In this document: positions 43,120-51,874 of the stretch, piece by piece | How the letters are laid out: every line of letters starts with the position of its first letter | Numbering within the stretch: the first letter of the stretch is position 1 | DNA from: an uncultured Lachnospiraceae bacterium | GTDB taxonomy: Bacteria > Bacillota > Clostridia > Lachnospirales > Lachnospiraceae | Assembly: GCA_947631625.1 (NCBI GenBank) | Contig: CANRMA010000009.1 | Coordinates: 1-64,000, forward strand | Length of the DNA stretch: 64,000 nt | Direction: 5' to 3' | Program-made: the position numbers and the translations under genes | The notes under the pieces: generated by a model | Told to the model about the DNA's origin: nothing | What the model saw: only the letters and a program-made list of their open reading frames with translations | Databases searched by the model: none

Positions 43120-44997
43120 ATGGAAAGAAAACTAGCGTTATCTAATGATATACTTATGCAGGTGGAAAAGCCCGCCCGCTACATAGGCGGAGAAGTTAAT
43201 TCCGTCATGAAAGATAAAATAACAGTCGATATTCGATTTTGTATGTGTTTTCCCGATATCTATGAGATCGGTATGTCGCATCTTGGCATTCAGATATTGT
43301 ACGGTATGTTCAATTCGTGGGAGGATGTATGGTGTGAACGCGTGTATTCTCCCTGGGTGGATCTGGATAAGATCATGAGGCAGCGTAAGATCCCTCTGTT
43401 TGCGTTGGAATCTCAGGAACCTGTCAAAAACATGGATTTCTTAGGCATAACCATTCAGTATGAGATGTGCTATACGAATATACTCCAGGTCCTGGATCTG
43501 GCGCAGATACCGCTCTATGCAAAGGACAGAGGCGAAGAGGCGCCCATAGTTATCGGAGGAGGGCCATGCAGCTATAACCCTGAGCCTATTGCGGAGTTTT
43601 TCGATCTTTTTTATATAGGCGAGGGCGAAACACAGTACAGAAGGCTTCTGGATACATATAAGGAATATAAAAAATGCGGCAAAAGCCGTAAGGATTTTCT
43701 TAGGGCGGCGGCGCAGATACCCGGAATCTACGTACCTATGTTTTATGAGGAAGAATATAACGACGACGGCAGCATAAAAGGACGAAAGAAGCTGTATGAT
43801 AAGGCTCCGGACACTATTGTCAAGGAGCTTGTAAAAGATGTGTCGGATACATATTATCCTGACAAACCCGTCGTGCCGTTCATACAGGTGACACAGGACA
43901 GAGTTGTATTGGAAATACAGCGGGGCTGCATAAGAGGCTGCCGTTTCTGTCAGGCAGGGCAGTTATATCGTCCGGTCAGGGAAAGAGATGTGGAAGTCCT
44001 TAAAAAATATGTAACGGAGTTATTAAATAACACCGGTTATGATGAGATTTCATTAAGTTCATTAAGTTCCAGTGATTATTCGGCGCTTGGCGAGCTGTTG
44101 GATTTTATGATAAATGACTGTAACAGGCGTTATATTAATATTTCCCTGCCCTCGCTCCGTATAGACGCTTTTTCGTTGGATGTAATGGCAAAGGTTCAGG
44201 ACGTTAAGAAAAGCAGTCTGACCTTTGCGCCGGAAGCAGGCAGCCAGAGACTTAGGAACGTGATAAATAAAGGGCTTACCGAGGAAGTTATATTGGATGG
44301 GGCTGCCCTTGCTTTTAAAAGCGGTTGGACAAGGGTTAAGCTCTATTTTATGTTGGGACTTCCTACGGAGACCGATGAAGATATTCTGGGCATAGGAGAT
44401 TTGTCCAATAAAATAGCAGCCGTTTTTTTTGATACGGTTCCGAAGGACAAGCGTATAAACGGAAAAGTACAGATAGTGACCAGCACATCGTTTTTCATAC
44501 CCAAGCCGTTTACGCCTTTTCAGTGGGCGCGGATGTGTACTAAAGACGAATTTATAGAGAAGGCATATAAGACCAGACAAGGCATAATATCGCAGCTTAA
44601 CCGGAAAAGCATCAAGTATAACTGGCATGAAGCGGACTTAAGCGTATTGGAAGGAATTCTTGCAAGAGGTGACAGAAAACTTGCAAAAGTAATTTTGACC
44701 GCATATGAGAGAGGCTGTCTGTTCGACTCATGGAGCGAATGCTTCCATAACGACATATGGCTTTCGAGTTTTGAAGACTGCGGCGTGGATATGGAGCTTT
44801 ATATGAGAGAACGGAGAGAAGACGAAATCTTCCCGTGGGATTTTTTGGACTGCGGCGTTACCAAAGAGTTCCTTTTAAGGGAGTGGAAAAAGGCAATGAA
44901 TGAGACCGTTTCTTTAAACTGCCGTAAACAGTGCCAGGGCTGCGGGGCAAATCGTTTCGGCTGCGGAGTCTGTTTTGAAGATAAGGAGCAGGGTTAG
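43120..44997 (+). CDS. TIGR03960-family radical SAM protein
   Basis: A 625-aa protein with an N-terminal B12-binding-like domain (CFPDIYEIGMSHLGIQILYG; IVIGGGPCSYNPEPIAEFFD) and a radical SAM core with Cys270-x3-Cys274-x2-Cys277 in GCIRGCRFCQAG. The C-terminus ends in a cluster of Cys (CRKQCQGCGANRFGCGVC), probably a second metal site. This family regularly precedes a TIGR03936 gene, as here (the next gene starts at the base after the stop), and the pair sits upstream of RNase E/G and rplU in Clostridia. Its RNA substrate, if any, is unknown. Confidence 0.88.
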   Translation: MERKLALSNDILMQVEKPARYIGGEVNSVMKDKITVDIRFCMCFPDIYEIGMSHLGIQILYGMFNSWEDVWCERVYSPWVDLDKIMRQRKIPLFALESQEPVKNMDFLGITIQYEMCYTNILQVLDLAQIPLYAKDRGEEAPIVIGGGPCSYNPEPIAEFFDLFYIGEGETQYRRLLDTYKEYKKCGKSRKDFLRAAAQIPGIYVPMFYEEEYNDDGSIKGRKKLYDKAPDTIVKELVKDVSDTYYPDKPVVPFIQVTQDRVVLEIQRGCIRGCRFCQAGQLYRPVRERDVEVLKKYVTELLNNTGYDEISLSSLSSSDYSALGELLDFMINDCNRRYINISLPSLRIDAFSLDVMAKVQDVKKSSLTFAPEAGSQRLRNVINKGLTEEVILDGAALAFKSGWTRVKLYFMLGLPTETDEDILGIGDLSNKIAAVFFDTVPKDKRINGKVQIVTSTSFFIPKPFTPFQWARMCTKDEFIEKAYKTRQGIISQLNRKSIKYNWHEADLSVLEGILARGDRKLAKVILTAYERGCLFDSWSECFHNDIWLSSFEDCGVDMELYMRERREDEIFPWDFLDCGVTKEFLLREWKKAMNETVSLNCRKQCQGCGANRFGCGVCFEDKEQG

Positions 44998-45816
44998 ATG
45001 AAGTTACGCATTAAATTTGCCAAGCATGGCGCGATCAGATATATAGGGCATTTGGATGTTATGCGCTTTTTTCAGAAAGCCATACGCAGGGCCGGGATAG
45101 ACATTAAATATTCCGAAGGCTTCAGTCCGCATCCGGTGATGTCGTTTGCGTCGCCGTTGGGAGTCGGAATGGAAAGCTTCGGAGAATATCTTGATATCGA
45201 GGTAAATTCCATAACTTCGACACAGGCGGTAAAAGCTGCGCTGAATGCAGTGACGGCAGAGGGTATAGATATACTTTCCGTAAAGATTCTGCCGGATAAT
45301 GCCAAAAATGCAATGGCGAGCGTAGCCGCCGCAGGTTATAAAATAACACCTGTCATGAACGACGCCGCTGACGCAAGGAGCGCAGGCTGCCTGAATGATA
45401 CAGACGTTATCGGCGAGGACGGCGGCGCGGTTCGGCCTAAATATAAGATATCCGAATTAGAAAAAAAACTGGCGTTATTTTATGCGCAGGAACAGATATT
45501 TGTAAATAAGAAAACCAAGAAAAGCGAGACAGTGACAGATATAAAGCAGGGGATCTACGGCCTGAAACTGGGTGAAGTTACGCTTGGAAAAGTTTATGCG
45601 GCAGATGCAGACGACTCCGCGCTTTATATGCTCGTAAATGCAAGCAGCAGCGGCAATATAAAACCGTCTATGGCGCTTGAGGAATTCTGCCGTTTTTGCA
45701 ATATGGAACTTCCGCCGTATTCGTATATGATAACAAGGTTGGAGACGTACATGAATGTAGTTGATGAAAGCGGAGAAGAAAAGCTGCTTCCGTTAGAGGA
45801 GGCAGGCCATGAGTGA
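44998..45816 (+). CDS. TIGR03936/DUF2344-family protein, partner of the radical SAM gene
   Basis: A 272-aa protein starting KLRIKFAKHGAIRYIGHLDVMRFFQKAIRRAGI with GFSPHPVMSFASPLGVGMES, both diagnostic for the DUF2344 family. In other organisms the domain is fused to or follows the TIGR03960 radical SAM protein. It abuts the previous stop and overlaps the next gene by eight bases, so the three are co-translated. Function unknown. Confidence 0.87.
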   Translation: MKLRIKFAKHGAIRYIGHLDVMRFFQKAIRRAGIDIKYSEGFSPHPVMSFASPLGVGMESFGEYLDIEVNSITSTQAVKAALNAVTAEGIDILSVKILPDNAKNAMASVAAAGYKITPVMNDAADARSAGCLNDTDVIGEDGGAVRPKYKISELEKKLALFYAQEQIFVNKKTKKSETVTDIKQGIYGLKLGEVTLGKVYAADADDSALYMLVNASSSGNIKPSMALEEFCRFCNMELPPYSYMITRLETYMNVVDESGEEKLLPLEEAGHE

Positions 45817-47128
45817 CGGTAAAATGAATGACGGTAAAATGCAGGATGACAAAATAAAGAACGATAAAATTCATGATGAAAAGATACTTATCACACAGTT
45901 TAATAACAGATGTTATTTTGTCTTGACGGCCGGAAACGGCATATTGTCGATACAAGTGCAGGATCAAAATAAATATAAAGGCGGCGCTTTGAGTGCCGAC
46001 GCAGCGCCCGGAAGCATATATGTAGGCAGGGTACAGAATATCGCAACCAATATCGGAGCGGCCTTTGTGGATATACAAAAAGGGGTGCGGACTTTTTTGT
46101 CGCTTGATGAGGCAAAAAACGCCATAGTGACCAACCGTATTCCGGACGGAACGCTTAAGGCGGGAGACGAATTGCTCGTACAGCTTGTAAAAGAGCCGAT
46201 AAAGACCAAACTGGCCGGAGTCAGTACCCGACTCTCGCTAGCCGGAAGCTATGTCGTCGTAGAAGCCATACCGGACATAGAAAGATTAGAAATACAGGCA
46301 CGTAGCGACAGTTCACTGTCAGGCAGGCTAAGGATATCCAAAAAACTTGCTTCAAAGGATATGCATAAATATAAAGCTTCGGCGGTTCTTGGCAAAATAA
46401 CTGAGAACTTTAACATAACCGTACGAACTAATGCCCAAGACGCTGATATTACGGAAGTTGAAAAAGAAGCGCAGGAACTGGCTTCGCAATTAGCGCATAT
46501 ACTGGAAACAGGCAATAAAAGAGTATGTTTCAGCCGGCTTTACCAACCGGAGCCAAATTATATTTCGTTCATAAAAAATAACTATCGTTATGAATACAAT
46601 GAGATAGTTACGGATATAAGGGCCATATATGACGAACTCACAAAGAACAGTTCCTTAAGAGAGTATCCGATACGGTTTTATGAAGACGATATGCTTCCCC
46701 TTTATAAATTATATTCTCTGGAAAGCAGGGTGCGCGGGCTTATTGATAAAAAAGTGTGGCTTAAGTCGGGGGCCTATCTCGTTATAGAACAGACGGAAGC
46801 GCTTACAGCGATAGATGTAAATACGGGTAAGTATGAATCCCATAAAAATCAGGAGGAGACTTACTTTAAAATAAACCTTGAGGCAGCTGATGCAATTGCG
46901 GCGTCATTACGTGCAAGAAATCTTGCAGGAATTATACTTGTCGATTTTATCAATATGTCAAAAGCAGAGCATGAGGAAAAACTCATACAGCATATGAAGG
47001 AGCTTTTAAAACAAGATCCTGTTCCTGCAAAAGTGATAGATATAACCGGACTGGGGCTTATGGAGATCACCAGACAGAAGAAGGGAAAGTCTCTTGCGGA
47101 ACAACTGGGTTTGATAAACCGGGCATAA
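45809..47128 (+). CDS. Ribonuclease E/G family endoribonuclease
   Basis: A 439-aa RNase of the Rne/Rng family. After an odd N-terminal repeat tract (residues 3-27) comes an S1-type RNA-binding region (PGSIYVGRVQNIATNIGAAFVDI) and the DNase I-like catalytic part with metal aspartates in EALTAIDVNTG and IILVDFINM. The chain ends soon after MEITRQKKGKSLAEQLG, and the CPxC zinc-link found in E. coli RNase E/G is absent, so tetramer formation must differ. It precedes the rplU-rpmA block with a NUDIX gene and a small membrane gene between. Confidence 0.88.
   Translation: MSDGKMNDGKMQDDKIKNDKIHDEKILITQFNNRCYFVLTAGNGILSIQVQDQNKYKGGALSADAAPGSIYVGRVQNIATNIGAAFVDIQKGVRTFLSLDEAKNAIVTNRIPDGTLKAGDELLVQLVKEPIKTKLAGVSTRLSLAGSYVVVEAIPDIERLEIQARSDSSLSGRLRISKKLASKDMHKYKASAVLGKITENFNITVRTNAQDADITEVEKEAQELASQLAHILETGNKRVCFSRLYQPEPNYISFIKNNYRYEYNEIVTDIRAIYDELTKNSSLREYPIRFYEDDMLPLYKLYSLESRVRGLIDKKVWLKSGAYLVIEQTEALTAIDVNTGKYESHKNQEETYFKINLEAADAIAASLRARNLAGIILVDFINMSKAEHEEKLIQHMKELLKQDPVPAKVIDITGLGLMEITRQKKGKSLAEQLGLINRA
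45815..45889 (+). repeat. 15-bp in-frame repeat coding five pentapeptides at the RNase E/G N-terminus
   Basis: Codons encode DGKMN, DGKMQ, DDKIK, NDKIH and DEKIL directly after Met-Ser. The first two units are nearly identical at the DNA level (GACGGTAAAATG). The segment precedes the conserved domain and looks like a recent expansion. Confidence 0.88.
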
Positions 47129-47189
47129 ATCGGGGCATAAGCAGGCGACTGCTTTGGGCTGATATTATATATGAAGGGGCAAAACAGAT

Positions 47190-47741
47190 ATGAAACTGCT
47201 TAAACTTAATAAAGTCCGCGACGGCAGATACTTAAAAAACTATGAACTTACTTATCTTAATAAGAAGGGAAATGAAAAGGTATATGAAATAGTCAGCAGG
47301 CATGAAATACAAAATGTTGAAGAACTGGGAAATATCGTAAGTGGAGTATCCATAGCGGCTTATTATGAAGATAAGCTTCTGTTGCTTAGGGAATTTCGTA
47401 TGGGAGTAAATAAATATATTTATAATCTGTGCGCGGGTATGATAGAGGAGGGGGAGACTATAGAGGAATGTATACGGCGCGAACTGTATGAGGAGACCGG
47501 ACTTAGGTTAAAAAGAATAATCCGGATATTGAATCCTTCATATTCTGCAGTTGCCATTTCCGATATAAAGACACAGATCGCATTTGTGGAAGCGGAGGGT
47601 GATTTTGAGGATCATTCTTCTGAAAATGAGAAGATAGAGGCAAAGTTTTATGGCAGGAACGAAGTGCGGGCACTGCTTGAAACACAGGATTTCAGCTCAA
47701 GAGCCCAGATGGCGGCATATTTTTTTGCCGGACAGCCATAA
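47190..47741 (+). CDS. NUDIX hydrolase
   Basis: A 183-aa pyrophosphohydrolase. The Nudix box starts at GMIEEGETIEEC and runs through RRELYEETGL, with the REx2EE core. The first strand region (YEIVSRHEIQNVEELGNIV) and LREFRMGVNKYIYNLCAG resemble ADP-ribose pyrophosphatase-type enzymes, but the substrate cannot be fixed. It lies between RNase E/G and a small membrane gene. Confidence 0.85.
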   Translation: MKLLKLNKVRDGRYLKNYELTYLNKKGNEKVYEIVSRHEIQNVEELGNIVSGVSIAAYYEDKLLLLREFRMGVNKYIYNLCAGMIEEGETIEECIRRELYEETGLRLKRIIRILNPSYSAVAISDIKTQIAFVEAEGDFEDHSSENEKIEAKFYGRNEVRALLETQDFSSRAQMAAYFFAGQP

Positions 47742-47904
47742 CGGCGGAACATTTTTTGCCAATAACATAATATAGTGGGAAAAACGGTAAATATTGATAG
47801 TTCAAAACTGACTCCAATATGTTAAAATGAAACAGAAATGGAACAGCTGAGTAAATGTTCAGGTCAAATCTAAAATCAAATCTCATTTCGGGGAGGAAAT
47901 GTGT

Positions 47905-48072
47905 ATGGACAGAAGGATTATCAATATTTTGGCGGGCGTATTGTTTGCGGTGTCAGGTATTTTTACACTGCTTGACGGAGTATACAATATGAGAGCCTCT
48001 AATCTGTTGATCGGCATAAGCTTTATTGTTGTCGGGGCTTTGTACTTAATTAAGCGTAAACAAAAGCAGTAA
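47905..48072 (+). CDS. Small two-helix membrane protein, 55 aa
   Basis: This short ORF is missing from the track. ATG 47905 lies seven bases after GGGGAGGAA. MDRRIINILAGVLFAVSGIF and the following LLIGISFIVVGALYLI are two membrane helices, with a basic C-terminus KRKQKQ. A terminator follows directly. Function unknown. Confidence 0.7.
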   Translation: MDRRIINILAGVLFAVSGIFTLLDGVYNMRASNLLIGISFIVVGALYLIKRKQKQ

Positions 48073-48115
48073 TGCAAAAGGAAGTTCGGCGTAATAACAT
48101 TACATCAGTTATAAT

Positions 48116-48159
48116 AACAGCTGTTATTTGACAAAATTTTGTTAATGACAGCTGTTTTT
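48116..48159 (+). terminator. Terminator with nested palindromes upstream of rplU
   Basis: AACAGCTGT (48116-48124) and ACAGCTGTT (48148-48156) enclose ACAAAATTTTGT, itself self-complementary, and TTT follows. A 16-bp perfect palindrome AATAACAGCTGTTATT (48113-48128) overlaps the 5' arm. Confidence 0.75.
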
Positions 48160-48194
48160 AAACTTAAAAATCTTTAAAAATTTTTAAATATATT

Positions 48195-48331
48195 GAAAGA
48201 TTTATCCTATAAAACATCATTGTGAAGATAGAAAAGATTTATCCTACAAAACATCATTGTGAAGATTGAAAAGATTTATTCTACAAAAGATTATTGAAAA
48301 AGATTGAAAACATTTATTCTATATATTGACA
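48195..48331. repeat. 36-38-bp tandem repeats upstream of the rplU promoter
   Basis: Three consecutive units (starting 48195, 48231, 48268) and a partial fourth (48306) share GAAAAGATTTATYCTAYAAAA followed by an ATTGTGAAGATT-like end; the third is degenerate. The last partial unit runs into the TTGACA of the rplU promoter. No unique spacers separate the units. Confidence 0.85.
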
Positions 48332-48354
48332 AATACCGGAAAAAATTATAAAAT
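48326..48354 (+). promoter_or_regulatory. Sigma-A promoter of rplU-prp-rpmA
   Basis: TTGACA (48326-48331), 17 bases, TAAAAT (48349-48354). The predicted start near 48361 coincides with the first base of the leader structure below. Confidence 0.75.
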
Positions 48355-48360
48355 ATTCGA

Positions 48361-48440
48361 GTATGCCGCACAGTGAGGTAGAAGCGCAGGATTCCTGCCA
48401 CCGAAGCTGGCGAGTAATATGGACGCAAGTTCATACGATA
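48361..48440 (+). ncRNA. Structured 5' leader of rplU (L21-leader type)
   Basis: GTATG (48361-48365) can pair with CATAC (48432-48436) to close a domain holding a smaller hairpin around CAGGATTCCTG with GGT/ACC outer pairs. It stands between the promoter and the GGAGG of rplU, where the L21 autoregulatory leader occurs in Firmicutes. Assignment is by position and foldability, not by a recognised consensus. Confidence 0.55.
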
Positions 48441-48451
48441 GGAGGTGCCAT

Positions 48452-48757
48452 ATGTACGCAATTATAGCAACAGGCGGAAAACAGTATAAAGTATCCGAAG
48501 GCGATGTGATAAGAGTTGAAAAGCTTGATGCTGAAGTAGGATCTACTGTTACTTTTGACCAGGTATTAGCAATCAGTGACAAAGAGCTGAAAGTAGCCGG
48601 AGATGTTGCAGGCGCAACCGTTACCGGAACCGTTGAGGATCAGGGACGCGCTCGCAAGATTATCGTTTACAAATATAAGAGAAAAACCGGCTATCATAAG
48701 AAAAACGGTCACAGACAAGCATACACTCAGGTAAAGATCGACAAGATCAACGCATAA
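48452..48757 (+). CDS. rplU: 50S ribosomal protein L21
   Basis: The 101-aa L21 starts [23 protein letters not shown] 48452 follows GGAGGTGCC, so the track's 48419 start is too early. The C-terminal [23 protein letters not shown] is typical. It binds 23S rRNA. It leads rplU-prp-rpmA in the standard Firmicutes order. Confidence 0.96.
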   Translation: MYAIIATGGKQYKVSEGDVIRVEKLDAEVGSTVTFDQVLAISDKELKVAGDVAGATVTGTVEDQGRARKIIVYKYKRKTGYHKKNGHRQAYTQVKIDKINA

Positions 48758-48780
48758 TGTGTAACGCTTAAGGGTGTGGA

Positions 48781-49110
48781 ATGACAACGATAACATTTCA
48801 TATAACAAAATCAGGAGAATATGCAGGCTTCACCTGCAGCGGACATGCAGGCTTTGACGATTACGGCAAAGATATCGTCTGCGCCGCGGTTTCTGTTCTG
48901 GTCATCAATACTGTCAATTCGCTTGATGAGATCGTACATGAAGATATTACTGTCGAAACTGATGAAAAGAACGGTTATATTGACTGTATGTTCAATGCGC
49001 CTTTGAAAGAAACTTCAAAGGTATTAGTGGATTCTCTTAAACTGGGTCTGTCCGGAATTGAAAAGCAATATGGAAAAGACTATTTTAAACTTAAATTTGA
49101 GGAGGTGTAA
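48781..49110 (+). CDS. prp: Ribosomal-processing cysteine protease Prp
   Basis: A 109-aa cysteine protease (formerly YsxB) with catalytic His22 in CSGHAGF and Cys34 in [10 protein letters not shown]. In Firmicutes it removes the N-terminal extension of L27; the next gene encodes an L27 with exactly that extension, so the pair is functional by sequence. It lies between rplU and rpmA as usual. Confidence 0.93.
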   Translation: MTTITFHITKSGEYAGFTCSGHAGFDDYGKDIVCAAVSVLVINTVNSLDEIVHEDITVETDEKNGYIDCMFNAPLKETSKVLVDSLKLGLSGIEKQYGKDYFKLKFEEV

Positions 49111-49114
49111 CACC

Positions 49115-49399
49115 ATGTTAAATATGAACCTTCAATTTTTTGCGCATAAGAAAGGTGTAGGTTCCACCAAGAACGGCAGGGACTCCGAATCCAAGAGACT
49201 GGGCGCAAAAAGAGCTGACGGACAATTCGTAAAAGCAGGAAATATTTTATACAGACAGCGTGGGACCAAGATCCATCCCGGAACAAACGTAGGGATCGGC
49301 GGCGACGATACTTTATTCGCGCTGGTTGACGGTGTGCTTAGATTTGAAAGAAAAGGAAGAGATAAGAAACAGGCTTCCGTATATCCTGTAGAGAAATAA
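49115..49399 (+). CDS. rpmA: 50S ribosomal protein L27 with Prp-cleaved N-terminus
   Basis: A 94-aa L27 starting [23 protein letters not shown] 49115 lies seven bases after GAGGAGG. The first nine residues (to Phe-Phe) match the Prp cleavage site LQFF/AHKKG, leaving Ala-His-Lys-Lys at the peptidyl transferase centre. The track's 49058 start is a shadow extension into prp. Confidence 0.96.
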   Translation: MLNMNLQFFAHKKGVGSTKNGRDSESKRLGAKRADGQFVKAGNILYRQRGTKIHPGTNVGIGGDDTLFALVDGVLRFERKGRDKKQASVYPVEK

Positions 49400-49412
49400 T
49401 ACGAATGAACCG

Positions 49413-49445
49413 GGCTTCAAACAATCTTGTTTGAAGCCTTTTTTC
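49413..49445 (+). terminator. Intrinsic terminator of the rplU-prp-rpmA operon
   Basis: GGCTTCAAACA (49413-49423) and TGTTTGAAGCC (49428-49438) form a perfect 11-bp stem with a 4-base loop followed by TTTTTT. Confidence 0.95.
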
Positions 49446-49469
49446 CTAAAATAGAAAGCAGGTTATTAA

Positions 49470-50756
49470 ATGTTTGCAGATCGTGCCAGAATATATGTAA
49501 AAAGCGGAAAAGGCGGAGACGGTCACGTCTCTTTCAGAAGGGAAAAATATGTTCCAAACGGCGGCCCCGACGGCGGAGACGGCGGAAACGGCGGAAGCGT
49601 TTATTTTGTCGTGGACGAAGGCTTGAACACTTTGACGGATTTCCGTCATATCCGTAAATATTGCGCAGGAAATGGTGCAGAAGGCGGAAAACGCAACTGC
49701 GCCGGCAAAAACGGCGAGGACATTTTTATAAAAGTTCCGGAGGGTACGGTTATAAAAGAGGCCCAGAGCGGTCAGGTTATAGCCGATATGTCCGGTGACA
49801 ATAAAAAACTACTGTTATTAAAAGGCGGTAGAGGCGGAAGCGGAAACCAACATTACGCCACCAGCAAAATGCAGGCGCCTAAATATGCGCAGCCCGGTCA
49901 GCCGGCTATGGAGCTTGAGCTTATATTGGAACTTAAAGTTATAGCTGATGTTGGGCTTGTGGGCTTTCCCAATGTGGGTAAATCGACTTTTCTTGCAAGA
50001 GTGACCAATGCCACGCCCAAGATAGCCAATTACCATTTTACCACTTTAAATCCCAATCTCGGGGTGGTTGACTTGGATGACGCCGACGGTTTTGTGATCG
50101 CCGACATTCCGGGGCTTATTGAAGGAGCGTCAGAAGGCGTGGGACTTGGACATGAGTTTTTGCGCCATATTGAGCGTACCAAGATAATACTCCATATCGT
50201 TGATGCGGCTTCAACCGAGGGAAGAGATCCTGTTGAGGACATATATGCGATCAATAAAGAACTTGAGGCCTATAATGCAGATATAGCCGCAAGGCCGCAG
50301 ATCATAGCTGCCAATAAGATTGACGTCATATACGGCGAAGACGACCCCATAGCCCGTATAAAGGCCGAATTTGAACCCAAAGGCATACCTGTATATCCAA
50401 TCTCGGCAGTCAGCGGTAAGGGCGTCAGAGAGCTTATTTACGCTCTTAGGAATAAGCTTGATGAATTTGACGGCGAACCTGTGGTCTTTGAACCCGAATA
50501 TGTTTTTAAAGCGCCGGATTACGCTGCCTCTGAACCTTTTACGGTCATATATGATGAAAAAGCGGATGAATATGTGGTGGAAGGTCCCCGCATTGAAAAA
50601 ATGCTTTCCTATACCAACTTAGAGTCAGAGAAAGGCTTTCAGTTCTTCCAGAACTTTTTGAAGGACAACGGGATACTTAAACAGCTTGAGGAACTGGGGA
50701 TAGAAGAGGGCAACACGGTCAGGATGTATGGACTGGCGTTTGATTATTATAAATAG
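49470..50756 (+). CDS. obg: GTPase Obg
   Basis: This 428-aa ribosome-associated GTPase takes part in 50S assembly and stress control. It has the Gly-rich OBG fold (GGDGHVSFRREKYVPNGGPDGG...), G1 GFPNVGKST, G3 DIPGLIEGASEGVGLGHEFL, G4 AANKID, and a C-terminal OCT domain ending YGLAFDYYK. Its stop TAG (50754-50756) is the first three bases of the 53-bp element relic D. The strong rpmA terminator upstream suggests its own promoter or partial read-through. Confidence 0.95.
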   Translation: MFADRARIYVKSGKGGDGHVSFRREKYVPNGGPDGGDGGNGGSVYFVVDEGLNTLTDFRHIRKYCAGNGAEGGKRNCAGKNGEDIFIKVPEGTVIKEAQSGQVIADMSGDNKKLLLLKGGRGGSGNQHYATSKMQAPKYAQPGQPAMELELILELKVIADVGLVGFPNVGKSTFLARVTNATPKIANYHFTTLNPNLGVVDLDDADGFVIADIPGLIEGASEGVGLGHEFLRHIERTKIILHIVDAASTEGRDPVEDIYAINKELEAYNADIAARPQIIAANKIDVIYGEDDPIARIKAEFEPKGIPVYPISAVSGKGVRELIYALRNKLDEFDGEPVVFEPEYVFKAPDYAASEPFTVIYDEKADEYVVEGPRIEKMLSYTNLESEKGFQFFQNFLKDNGILKQLEELGIEEGNTVRMYGLAFDYYK

Positions 50757-50806
50757 GTAATTGCAAAACCATGATATACGTTGAGAGAGAGTTTAGCAAA
50801 TACCTG
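50754..50806 (-). mobile_element. 53-bp internally deleted derivative of the palindromic element, copy D
   Basis: TAGGTAATTGCAAAACCATG joined to ATATACGTTGAGAGAGAG and ending GCAAATACCTG. The two halves match the two termini of copy A (reverse strand); the joint lies at ATATACGTT, a 9-base sequence present near both ends of full copies. Everything between is missing. Flanks GATTATTATAAA and GAAACATATAAA agree at 8 of 12. The obg stop codon is its first three bases. Confidence 0.8.
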
Positions 50807-50835
50807 GAAACATATAAATATGAAAGGATCAAAAG

Positions 50836-51120
50836 ATGACAAGTAAACAGAGAGCATATTTAAAAAGTCTTGCGAGCAATTTAAACCCTGTTTTTCAGGT
50901 CGGAAAAGCAAGTTTGACGCCGGAGTTTACACAGGCCGTTGAAGAGGCGTTTAACACCAGGGAGCTTATTAAGATAGCGGTGTTGAAGAACTGTGCCGAC
51001 GATCCTAATGAGATCGCGCAGATAATAGCGGAAAGAACACATTCACAGGTCGTTCAGGTAATCGGTAAGAAAATCGTATTGTATAAGCCGGATAAAAAGA
51101 ATCCTAAGATCATATTATAA
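50836..51120 (+). CDS. yhbY: YhbY-family RNA-binding protein (CRM domain)
   Basis: A 94-aa CRM-domain protein of the kind associated with pre-50S subunits. It opens MTSKQRAYLKSLASNLNPVFQVGKASLTPEF and has the ELIKIAVLKNC strand and IGKKIVLYK end. Obg upstream and nadD downstream is the usual Firmicutes context. GAAAGGATC precedes ATG. Confidence 0.92.
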   Translation: MTSKQRAYLKSLASNLNPVFQVGKASLTPEFTQAVEEAFNTRELIKIAVLKNCADDPNEIAQIIAERTHSQVVQVIGKKIVLYKPDKKNPKIIL

Positions 51121-51213
51121 ATGACAAAATATTTATGTAATAATATATTTGATAATATATTTATGTAATAATATTTGTAATTACTCCAACAATATAAAGC
51201 AAGATCCGAAAGC

Positions 51214-51834
51214 GTGGATATATTGAAAAAAACAGGAATAATGGGTGGAACCTTCAACCCGATACATTTGGGACATTTAATAATAGCAGAGAAGGCCAGA
51301 GAGCAGTTTGCTCTGGACGAGGTGCTTTTTATGCCCTGCGGAATGCCCTATATGAAGGATACAAGCGAACTTCTTCCTTCGGATATAAGAGCCGAAATGG
51401 TATCTCTGGCGATAGAGGACAACCCCTTTTTTATTTTATCCACAATAGAAATTGAAAAAGAGGGCAGTACCTATACTTATCAGACACTGGAATATCTTAA
51501 GAGCCTGAATATAAATAACGAGTATTATTTTATTCTTGGCGCGGACAGTCTTTGGACGATCTCTGATTGGAGAGAACCGCAGAAAATATTTGATAACTGT
51601 ATTATTCTGGCGTCCGTCAGGGATAATAAAACAACAACTGATATGGAAAAGCAGATTGAAACTATCAAAAGAAGATTCAGAGCCGATATCCGTCTTTTAC
51701 AGGCAGGTAATGTGGAGATCTCGTCATCAAATATAAGGGATCTTGCTAAAAGACATCTGTCCATACGTTATCAGGTGCCGGAGAGCGTTTATAAATATAT
51801 TAATGATAATGGTTTATACGGCATAAACGGCTGA
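51214..51834 (+). CDS. nadD: Nicotinate-nucleotide adenylyltransferase
   Basis: This 206-aa enzyme makes nicotinic acid adenine dinucleotide in NAD synthesis. It has the GGTFNPIHLGHLIIA nucleotide motif with HLGH, the FILGADSLWTISDW region, and ISSSNIRDLAKRHLS. The start codon is GTG 51214 or possibly TTG 51223 (LKKTGIMGG); the ribosome site is weak. The 93 bases before it contain a direct repeat of ATATTTATGTAATAATAT. It runs into yqeK 40 bases later. Confidence 0.92.
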   Translation: MDILKKTGIMGGTFNPIHLGHLIIAEKAREQFALDEVLFMPCGMPYMKDTSELLPSDIRAEMVSLAIEDNPFFILSTIEIEKEGSTYTYQTLEYLKSLNINNEYYFILGADSLWTISDWREPQKIFDNCIILASVRDNKTTTDMEKQIETIKRRFRADIRLLQAGNVEISSSNIRDLAKRHLSIRYQVPESVYKYINDNGLYGING

Positions 51835-51874
51835 TCTTATGTAAGATTTACATTATCAGAAAGGAAAAACCTTT

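Noticed and set aside
48195-48331. 36-38-bp repeats considered as a CRISPR array
   Set aside because: Units are directly adjacent with no unique spacers, they are degenerate, and no cas gene is in the window.
51241-51250. GGGTGGAACC, resembling the T-box antiterminator core
   Set aside because: It lies inside nadD, encoding the conserved MGGTFNP nucleotide motif, and no stem or terminator surrounds it.
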